Source: a bacterium
Lineage (GTDB): Bacteria > Zixibacteria > MSB-5A5 > GN15 > FEB-12
NCBI GenBank assembly: GCA_030668045.1
Contig: DAOUUR010000215.1
Span: 1-5,256, forward strand
Direction: 5' to 3'
Length of the DNA stretch: 5,256 nucleotides
Part shown: positions 1 through 5,256 of the stretch, piece by piece
How the letters are laid out: the number at the start of each line of letters is the position of its first letter
How positions within the stretch are numbered: the first letter of the stretch is position 1
Position numbers and translations under genes: made by a program
The notes under the pieces: generated by a model
Told to the model about the DNA's origin: nothing
What the model saw: only the letters and a program-made list of their open reading frames with translations
Databases searched by the model: none

Positions 1-146
1 CTGGCCTTGTCAAGTCTATGAAAGCTCATCCCCGGACTGGACGGGTTCATTTGCAGATCAAATGCCGTTGTCTTGACGGCCTTCTGTTCTTCGCCAGTCA
101 GTTTGGCGAGGCTGTCTGTAAATGTATCGGCGATGCGAAATTTCAT
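1..146 (-). CDS. RelE-like N-terminus of a probable UvrD/Rep-type helicase (partial, runs off the left edge)
   Basis: Only the first 48 codons are visible, starting MKFRIADTFTDSLAKLTGEE and ending near SFHRLDKA; the protein continues beyond base 1. The pattern of a helical 'F..SL..L...EQKAVK' stretch followed by 'NP..PGMSFH+LDKA' is what I recognise from RelE/YoeB-fold domains fused to the N-terminus of UvrD/Rep superfamily 1 helicases (often annotated DNA helicase or 3'-5' exonuclease). The helicase part itself lies outside the window and is inferred from family memory. A stand-alone RelE-type toxin remains possible. The start ATG overlaps the TGA stop of ietS by one base (TGATG). No Shine-Dalgarno sequence precedes it, so translation probably depends on ribosomes finishing ietS. 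If the fusion is right, it would act in the cytoplasm as an ATP-driven DNA translocase, with the RelE-like domain as a possible RNase or regulatory module. Confidence 0.68.
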   Translation of the reverse strand, partial: MKFRIADTFTDSLAKLTGEEQKAVKTTAFDLQMNPSSPGMSFHRLDKA

Positions 147-148
147 CA
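144..148 (-). promoter_or_regulatory. TGATG stop/start overlap coupling ietS to the downstream RelE-like gene
   Basis: Read on the minus strand, the TGA stop of ietS (148-146) shares its A with the ATG (146-144) of the next gene. The bases just upstream (GTGCAGTCGTG) contain no recognisable Shine-Dalgarno sequence. This favours termination-reinitiation over independent initiation and ties the two products stoichiometrically. Confidence 0.75.
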
Positions 149-2653
149 CGACTGCACTGTCACAGGTACTGCGATCTGATTGGACACTGCGGTATAGAGA
201 TCGATATCAACCTCTGGGGCATGAATAGAGATAATCAGCGCATACCTTGCTGCCTTGTTATAACGCTCCAATCCAGTCCGAGTTTTCCACCAGCCAAGAG
301 ACGGATATACCGCCACAATCCCGCGACTTGCTAAATCCGCTGCTCTGCCTTTCCATATATCGGAATGCAGCGATCCCTTGTGCCTGTTCTGCTTACCGAT
401 AAGCCAGTTTGGATCATCTCCGCCAGTACGCGTGCCTGCCTCTTCATCACGGGCAGCGGCATTAATACGTGCTCGAAAATCATCGTCTGATTCAAAGGGG
501 CGCTTGACATCGAAACGGAGACCATGTGATTCATAGCGATAACGAGAACGAAAGCCTCGCACTGAAGGGTTGGGTTCAATGAAATAAGACAAAGTGACCC
601 GCATCTCAACCTCTGTTTCTCCAAGCGACTCAAGCTCGTCCAACGGCCACGGAAGGCGATGCAGGTTCATATCTCTCAACGTCGGCTGTTTCTTTGGCTC
701 ACGTTTGAAAGGGTACAATTCTGCCTCCACCACCATGGTCAGCGAATTAGAAACACTCCATAAGGCACGCTCCAGATTGGGCACACCAAATCCGCAATGG
801 CGGACAAGATGTAAATATTCGCTTTTTGTCGGTGTCCCAGACGATGGCAGGAACATCTGCCGCATGCTGTCTGTCCACTCTGCGGAATGAACCATTAAAG
901 CCCGTATTGATTCCGGCCAAAGATTAGGATATCTTGTTTTTAATTGTGCAGCCATTCGACAGGCAAGTGCTGTTGCTGCACTGGTAGCATTCATCGTTGT
1001 AAGGAGACGATTATATGGTTTATGATGACAAGTCAGAAGACTTAAACTGGGCATACAGACCGCTCCCAATCCATCATTGCCGGCATTACCGCCTTCAAAA
1101 ACTACGTCAGGTTTTAAAGGCCAGTGAGATTCCCAGGTCCTCGATATCGTGCTGAAAGGGCTCAACCCTCCAGATGATGCAACAGCTTCATAACTTTCGG
1201 CATCTGGCTCGGTAATGTTGTCAAATTCAGTATAAGCCCCGACAGTCAAACTATTCCATGCCTGGCCTGGGTCATGAATACTGTCGGAACTGTTACTGGC
1301 CGGGTATTCACTCCAACCATGTGGATCGTTAATATTCCCGGCAGAGAGTAATATGAGACGAGGTGTTTCATTTTCACCTTCTGCATCAACAGCCAGCCTG
1401 TCTACAGCAGCAGACCAGGCGGAAGGGCGTCCACGATCCCTGTTATCCTTTGCCGTTATTGCCATACCAAATACCCTGCTGCGGTATGGGGCAGTGATTT
1501 CTGGTCGTGCGACTGCCTCTGTAGTCAGATAGCCGTGATGGTAGGCATCTCCTGTATTTGCTCCATCCTGTGGCAGGATCTTGACGGATTCAATACGATG
1601 CTCAATTTCAACAGGATTGGAGGAGGAAAGAGCTGCTGTTAAATCCCCAACCAGCGCAAGACCGGCCATGCCAGTTCCATGACCATTCTCGTCATCAGTC
1701 CCCCATGCTGGTTCCACTGTATGCAAATCAGGATCAGCAAGCACTGGTTGAATCAATGGATGACCGTTATTCACGCCGGTATCCAACAGACAAACATAAA
1801 CGCCCGATTCCCCTTCTTCGGCAAACTGGGTACGATCCAACAATTCTTCCAACCATTCATGTTGTTGCTCTGGAGATAACGAATCAAAAAAATCTGCCGT
1901 CTCTTTAGCCCGCCTGAGTTCAGCAATGCTGTTTAATGTCATCATCGAATGTTGCAGTTGTTCTTTCGATGCATGGACAAGCAGTACCGTCCGTTCGGGA
2001 AATTCCAGCACTGCCTCAGCTACTCGAATTTCTTGCATCTCGGCGAGACGACGAAATGAGGATATGATAGCAAGGCGATTTTTTCGCACAGGTAGCCAAA
2101 CTTCCCACCAGAATGCCTCATCATCTCTGTCAGGAAAAACTTCATGGGCATCTGTCCACAAGGCACGGATGCTGGCAGCTCGAATTTTTTGTATGGTGTT
2201 TATGAGAGCCTTATGGTCAAGAGCACGATCCGCTCTATCACGCCTTTCTTGCAAATAATCCTGAAGAAGACGCTCAAAATGTACCAGCTTGCCATCCGGT
2301 ACAAAAATAGTCGCGTAAGTACGATTTCCCTCATGCCGCACATTCATTAGTTCAATCCCTGAACGATCTCGAGCAAGACTTTCGAATGCGAGTTCAATAC
2401 CAGGAAAGCTCTCAAATTCAACCTGCAGCCCCAGCCCTTCTTCGAGACCCATCTCGCTTTGAGCTTTACAGGCAGCAGCCATTGTTGGCTTTATTCGTTC
2501 AATTTGTTGAAGTAACCCTGTACCGTGAGACTGCCTATCCGGCACCGGGATGGGGACGGAATCGAATCTTCTTTTCGGCGGGCTGAACGGTTCTGTTTCA
2601 GCCAAACCTCCCAGAAGAAAATGTCTCTTTTTGCTGCCAGCGTGATTGGGCAT
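146..2653 (-). CDS. ietS: IetS-type subtilisin-family (S8) serine protease, intracellular
   Basis: This is an 835-residue S8 peptidase. The subtilase core has all three catalytic residues and the oxyanion-hole residue in the right order: Asp291 in VCLLDTGVNNGHP, His325 in NGHGTGMAG, Asn440 in LILLSAGN and Ser558 in MNATSAATA. The core is flanked by an N-terminal region of about 280 residues, starting MPNHAGSKKR, and a C-terminal region from about 600 to 835. The conserved-looking C-terminal block SLHSDIWKGRAADLASRGI (761-779) followed by GWWK (787-790) is typical of IetS-like subtilases as I remember them. There is no signal peptide, propeptide-like leader or membrane segment, so it should act in the cytoplasm, unlike most secreted subtilisins. 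It directly follows and overlaps the AAA+ ATPase gene, the diagnostic ietA-ietS arrangement. In the original plasmid system the protease was reported as the toxic partner and the ATPase as the counteracting one. Its substrate is unknown. The Gly of the usual G-T-S motif is Ala556. Family assignment is firm; the symbol rests on pairing and architecture. Confidence 0.92.
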   Translation of the reverse strand: MPNHAGSKKRHFLLGGLAETEPFSPPKRRFDSVPIPVPDRQSHGTGLLQQIERIKPTMAAACKAQSEMGLEEGLGLQVEFESFPGIELAFESLARDRSGIELMNVRHEGNRTYATIFVPDGKLVHFERLLQDYLQERRDRADRALDHKALINTIQKIRAASIRALWTDAHEVFPDRDDEAFWWEVWLPVRKNRLAIISSFRRLAEMQEIRVAEAVLEFPERTVLLVHASKEQLQHSMMTLNSIAELRRAKETADFFDSLSPEQQHEWLEELLDRTQFAEEGESGVYVCLLDTGVNNGHPLIQPVLADPDLHTVEPAWGTDDENGHGTGMAGLALVGDLTAALSSSNPVEIEHRIESVKILPQDGANTGDAYHHGYLTTEAVARPEITAPYRSRVFGMAITAKDNRDRGRPSAWSAAVDRLAVDAEGENETPRLILLSAGNINDPHGWSEYPASNSSDSIHDPGQAWNSLTVGAYTEFDNITEPDAESYEAVASSGGLSPFSTISRTWESHWPLKPDVVFEGGNAGNDGLGAVCMPSLSLLTCHHKPYNRLLTTMNATSAATALACRMAAQLKTRYPNLWPESIRALMVHSAEWTDSMRQMFLPSSGTPTKSEYLHLVRHCGFGVPNLERALWSVSNSLTMVVEAELYPFKREPKKQPTLRDMNLHRLPWPLDELESLGETEVEMRVTLSYFIEPNPSVRGFRSRYRYESHGLRFDVKRPFESDDDFRARINAAARDEEAGTRTGGDDPNWLIGKQNRHKGSLHSDIWKGRAADLASRGIVAVYPSLGWWKTRTGLERYNKAARYALIISIHAPEVDIDLYTAVSNQIAVPVTVQS

Positions 2654-2655
2654 TA
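2651..2655 (-). promoter_or_regulatory. TAATG stop/start overlap coupling ietA to ietS, with purine-rich RBS
   Basis: On the minus strand the TAA stop of ietA (2655-2653) shares one base with the ATG of ietS (2653-2651). A purine-rich stretch, GAAAAGAG at 2666-2659, lies five bases before the ATG and could serve as a weak ribosome binding site inside the end of ietA. The overlap fixes the ietS start and implies coupled production of ATPase and protease, as expected for a pair in which one partner restrains or activates the other. Confidence 0.78.
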
Positions 2656-3639
2656 TATCTCTTTTCTCAATCTCGCCGCAGCATGCTTCCGTTCTAACAG
2701 CATCCCAATTATATCAGCTTCTGTGATAGTATCTTTTTTCTGAATCAAAGCAGTTTTTAGTGTTTCTTCACAGGCACGGGTCACCTCGGCGTGACTGAGC
2801 CCCTGAACACTTTCTGCAAGACGTTTCCAGGAAACGCCTTTTACTGTTTGATGGGACATACGTGTCTTGAGGAGAGCGGCAATTTGTTTCACTCCAGGCA
2901 AGGTGTAATGCAGCACATCATCAAAACGACGAAACAGGGCATAGTCGAGAATTTGCGGATGATTAGTAGCCGCAAGAATGAGACTGTGGGAATGATCCTG
3001 CTCAATCATGAGCAAAAAACTATTCAGTACACGGCGAATTTCTCCCACATCGTTAGCCAGCCCACGCTGGGAACCAATGGAATCAAATTCATCAAAGAAA
3101 TAGACCCCGCGTGTTTGGTCCGTAGCATCAAAAATTTGCCGGAGCTTGGCGGCAGTCTCTCCCATGTATTTGGTAATGAGTCCATCCAGACGGACTTGAC
3201 AAAGAGGAAAGCCCAGTTCACCTGCTAATACAGAAGCAGACAAAGTTTTCCCCGTACCCGGCGAACCAACCAGGAGCAGTTTACGCCTTGGTGACAAGCC
3301 ATGAGTAAGAATGTCCGCGACATGACGTTGCTCACGAATAACCCGCTGCATCTGTTGGGCGAGAGTCTCATCCAGAATAATATCTCCGAGACGAGTCTTG
3401 GGATAGGAAACCGATAACAGGTTTGCCAGATCACCACGCGGACGTCCGATGGGAATCGGCTGATCAGTTCCTCGCCTCAACTTGGCTTTATCGATCATTG
3501 CACGGAGTTCCTCGGCAAGCTTTCCATGGCCAAGTTTTGCTTCGTGGGCAGCAACTTGCATGGCAACCGAGAAAAAACGCTGATCGTCAGCCTCACAATG
3601 TGATTTTAAAAGTGCTTTTAACTGGTCAGCCTTTGCCAT
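2653..3639 (-). CDS. ietA: IetA-type AAA+ ATPase
   Basis: This is a 328-residue single-module AAA+ ATPase. Numbering from MAKADQ, an N-terminal helical region (about 1-95) precedes the ATPase core. Walker A is GSPGTGKT (125-132, Lys131). A pore-loop-like KYMGE lies at 157-161. Walker B is VYFFDEFD (179-186, Asp183/Glu184). Sensor 1 is Asn226 in AATN, candidate arginine fingers are Arg237/Arg238 in LFRRFD, and sensor 2 is GLSHAEVTR (280-288). All key ATP-hydrolysis residues are present, so it should be an active oligomeric cytoplasmic ATPase. The aromatic-hydrophobic pore loop resembles classic AAA proteins that thread polypeptides. It lies directly before and overlaps the subtilase gene, matching ietA of the IetAS module, where it was described as the partner that counteracts the protease. 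An in-frame ATG two codons upstream (3645) was rejected as start because its Shine-Dalgarno spacing is only one base. Alternative names would be a generic AAA or FtsH/Vps4-like ATPase. Confidence 0.91.
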   Translation of the reverse strand: MAKADQLKALLKSHCEADDQRFFSVAMQVAAHEAKLGHGKLAEELRAMIDKAKLRRGTDQPIPIGRPRGDLANLLSVSYPKTRLGDIILDETLAQQMQRVIREQRHVADILTHGLSPRRKLLLVGSPGTGKTLSASVLAGELGFPLCQVRLDGLITKYMGETAAKLRQIFDATDQTRGVYFFDEFDSIGSQRGLANDVGEIRRVLNSFLLMIEQDHSHSLILAATNHPQILDYALFRRFDDVLHYTLPGVKQIAALLKTRMSHQTVKGVSWKRLAESVQGLSHAEVTRACEETLKTALIQKKDTITEADIIGMLLERKHAAARLRKEI

Positions 3640-3645
3640 GGTCAT

Positions 3646-3651
3646 CCCTCC
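3646..3651 (-). promoter_or_regulatory. Shine-Dalgarno GGAGGG of ietA that decides the start codon
   Basis: The minus strand reads TTGGAGGGATGACCATGGC. Two in-frame ATGs follow the strong GGAGG core: one begins one base after it (3645) and one begins seven bases after it (3639). Only the second has normal spacing, so initiation at MAKADQ is favoured. A strong site here, in contrast to the weak or absent sites of the two downstream genes, suggests that ietA is the main ribosome entry point for the ietA-ietS-helicase block. Confidence 0.8.
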
Positions 3652-3664
3652 AATGAAGATTAAG

Positions 3665-3683
3665 GGTAATATAATATCATACC
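3665..3683. repeat. 19-bp imperfect AT-rich palindrome between the methyltransferase stop and the ietA RBS
   Basis: The plus strand reads GGTAATATAATATCATACC: GGTA and TACC arms, with an inner ATA/TAT pair symmetric about the central base. Seven of nine base pairs are complementary. It abuts the TAA stop of the methyltransferase and occupies most of the only real intergenic gap in the window. The arms are too short and AT-rich for an intrinsic terminator, and there is no following T-tract on the minus strand. It could be an operator or simply AT-rich spacer. Confidence 0.35.
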
Positions 3684-5256
3684 TTAAACTCTGAAAACCT
3701 TCATCACCTCATCGCCAAGGTGATTGATAACTTTCACGGCGATGCGGCCGGATTTTGGTTTGTCAAAGGGCCGGGAGGTGTCGCTGTGGAGCGTATCCCA
3801 AGCTTCCTGGTTTATTTCTGCCTTAAGGGTGGTTTTGAGGGCCTTGTATGGATCGCTGGCGCCGAGGAAATAGGCATGGCGGACAAAGAAGCTTTCCTCG
3901 TTGTAGTCGGTGTCGATGAACCAGCAGGCAATGCCTTCGGCGCCGTCGCTGCGGACTTCGCCGGTGTTGGGGTGGAAAACGTCCACCCCGTTGATCTTCA
4001 CTTGAATTTGGCTACCTTCCACTTCGATAATGTCAATATCCGGTTCGCCGAAGATAACGAAGAGATTGCCCTTGCCGGTGTTTTTGAGATCGTCGGCCAT
4101 ATGCAGGTCGGCATTCATCCTGGCCTTGAGTACGGGTATGCGGCCGAGTTTGTCAAACTCTGATGAATGGGCATCGTAGTTGAAGGCGCATGAGATAAGG
4201 GCGTCAAAACCGGCATCTCCGGCTTCACGGGCAGCGGCCACCAAATCGGGACGTGATACTGTACCGAATTCCGGGCCTATGAAAATGGCAGAGCGTTTTT
4301 CAATGCCGGTTTCTTCGTCACCTTGCATATAATGACCTTCGGCACAGATAAAATGACCGGGCCAGGGGGTGAGCGATGTAAAATTGATCTTGTCTTCCTT
4401 ATGGGCCTGCTGCACACCAGCGGTTTTCAGATTTTCCAGGATCATGTTGACGAAATCAGCTTCATCGCCGGTGGCACTGCTCGCCACTTGTTGCGGGTCA
4501 ATCAACTCATCGTTATCATCCACGGCCAGCATTCGGTGCGGGGAAAGGCTTTCCACCGTGAACGGCCCGGCTACCCGGACTTTCTTTTTATCTTCATAGG
4601 GTTTGTCATAGAGATATTCAAAGTCGGCCTTGGCTGCGATGGAGGCGTCGATTTCCTTCTGGCGTGAGATGCGCTGCTGCCACCAGTCGGTGTGCAGCTT
4701 TTTGGCATAGTCCGGCCATTTGGAATCAGCTTTACGGGGAATCTCCCATTCTTCCCAGTTCTGCTTGATGGTCTTGTTGAGTTGCTCGCGTAAAGGCTCA
4801 AGTCTTTCCTGGAATTTCTCCCAAATCACGTCGATCTCGGCGTTGTTGTCAATGGACTTGAGGGTGATGTGCGGTACCCTCTGATAGACAAAACCTTGCC
4901 GGATATTGTTGCGCGTTGGAGCTTCGCTGGGGACCGTGCGAGTGATTTCAGCCTCCTTGAGTTGCCCATCACGGCTGTCGGCCAGTAAGTAGTAGAAATA
5001 GCGTGCTCCCATGATACGGGCACGGGCGAGTGCAAGAGCGACGCGGGAGGTATCAATGGTGATCCAGCGGCGGCCCCATTGTTCGGCAACGTAGGCTGTG
5101 GTGCCGGCGCCGCAGGTCGGGTCGAGGACGAGATCGCCGGAATCGGTGGTCATGAGGAGGCAGCGTTGGATGACTCGCGGATTCGTTTCTACAACATATC
5201 TCTTTTCTGATGCGTCAAATCCCCACCGAACATCCCTCCAAAGGTCCGCAATTGGA
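3684..5256 (-). CDS. Type III Mod-like site-specific DNA methyltransferase, beta class (5' part outside the window)
   Basis: The C-terminal 523 residues are visible. The frame stays open from the right edge through to the TAA at 3686-3684, so the ATG at 5153 is internal and not the start. The first visible residues (PIADLWRDVRWGF...ETNPRVIQR) are the motif X region. SAM-binding motif I follows as LVLDPTCGAGTT (visible residues 42-53), then the motif II acidic position in WITID (64-68). In beta-class enzymes the catalytic DPPY motif and the target-recognition region lie N-terminal to this, so they should be just outside the window. After the SAM motifs there are about 450 further residues: a charged helical stretch (about 145-215), a mixed alpha/beta region containing LFVIFGEPDIDI, and a conserved-looking tail IAVKVINHLGDEVMKVFRV. 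This long tail is typical of large Mod-like proteins that usually neighbour a Res-type helicase/nuclease. It would methylate host DNA, probably adenine. By eye it is slightly richer in G+C than ietS. ietA begins 44 bp downstream, compatible with one transcript. Confidence 0.9.
   Translation of the reverse strand, partial: PIADLWRDVRWGFDASEKRYVVETNPRVIQRCLLMTTDSGDLVLDPTCGAGTTAYVAEQWGRRWITIDTSRVALALARARIMGARYFYYLLADSRDGQLKEAEITRTVPSEAPTRNNIRQGFVYQRVPHITLKSIDNNAEIDVIWEKFQERLEPLREQLNKTIKQNWEEWEIPRKADSKWPDYAKKLHTDWWQQRISRQKEIDASIAAKADFEYLYDKPYEDKKKVRVAGPFTVESLSPHRMLAVDDNDELIDPQQVASSATGDEADFVNMILENLKTAGVQQAHKEDKINFTSLTPWPGHFICAEGHYMQGDEETGIEKRSAIFIGPEFGTVSRPDLVAAAREAGDAGFDALISCAFNYDAHSSEFDKLGRIPVLKARMNADLHMADDLKNTGKGNLFVIFGEPDIDIIEVEGSQIQVKINGVDVFHPNTGEVRSDGAEGIACWFIDTDYNEESFFVRHAYFLGASDPYKALKTTLKAEINQEAWDTLHSDTSRPFDKPKSGRIAVKVINHLGDEVMKVFRV

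Noticed and set aside
146..2653. Secreted subtilisin or lantibiotic leader peptidase
   Set aside because: There is no signal peptide or membrane anchor and no lanthipeptide genes nearby. Overlap with an AAA+ ATPase gene points to the IetAS pair.
2791..3228. Open frame of 145 codons on the plus strand
   Set aside because: It is antisense to the conserved ATPase core of ietA (Walker B through sensor 2), so it is a shadow of that coding sequence.
3643..3645. Upstream ATG as the ietA start
   Set aside because: The GGAGG core lies only one base before it, too close for initiation. The ATG at 3639 has seven-base spacing and gives the more typical MAKADQ start.
3669..3704. Sigma-70 promoter upstream of ietA on the minus strand
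   Set aside because: TATGAT and TATATT resemble a -10 box, but at 17-18 bp spacing the upstream hexamers (such as ATGAAG and TTTCAG) do not resemble TTGACA. It is not annotated as a promoter and is mentioned only as a possibility.
3720..4163. Open frame of 147 codons on the plus strand
   Set aside because: It lies wholly antisense to the methyltransferase, whose frame has clear family motifs. The plus-strand translation shows no recognisable domain and there is no convincing start signal.
5151..5153. ATG as the true start of the methyltransferase
   Set aside because: The frame stays open through 34 further codons to the right edge and those codons encode the motif X region, so the gene begins outside the window.
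1..5256. CRISPR arrays, tRNA or rRNA genes, insertion sequence ends or integrase
   Set aside because: No regularly spaced repeats, cloverleaf-like segments, terminal inverted repeats or transposase/integrase motifs were seen on reading both strands.

Overview
The window is one coherent gene block read entirely from the minus strand, with almost no non-coding sequence. In transcription order (right to left) it holds four genes. First is the C-terminal 523 residues of a type III Mod-like (beta-class) DNA methyltransferase that enters from the right edge. After a 44-bp gap comes an AAA+ ATPase of the IetA type, then a large cytoplasmic subtilisin-family serine protease of the IetS type. Last are the first 48 codons of a protein with a RelE-like N-terminus, which I take to be a UvrD/Rep-type helicase fusion running off the left edge. 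The last three genes are joined by one-base stop/start overlaps (TAATG and TGATG), so ietA, ietS and the next gene are very probably one polycistronic, translationally coupled unit.

The ATPase plus subtilase pair matches the known two-gene module ietA/ietS. It was first described from Agrobacterium plasmid-stability work as a toxin/antitoxin-like pair, and later listed among experimentally supported anti-phage systems (the 'Iet' system from the Gao et al. 2020 defence screen). These attributions are from memory. So the core is not undescribed. The less explored part is the composite arrangement: a Mod-type methyltransferase directly upstream, where a Res restriction helicase would be expected as partner, and a RelE-like/helicase protein coupled directly downstream. 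My best hypothesis is a methylation-linked composite defence operon, with the AAA+ ATPase and protease as a regulated effector and the methylase and helicase as sensing or DNA-processing parts. This is inference.

Protein sequence character and codon use suggest a proteobacterium of intermediate G+C, and the gene set suggests an accessory or genomic-island context. Species and replicon cannot be determined from the window. No tRNA, rRNA, CRISPR array, insertion sequence, integrase or convincing terminator was seen. No gap between genes exceeds 44 bp, so there is no long unannotated stretch.
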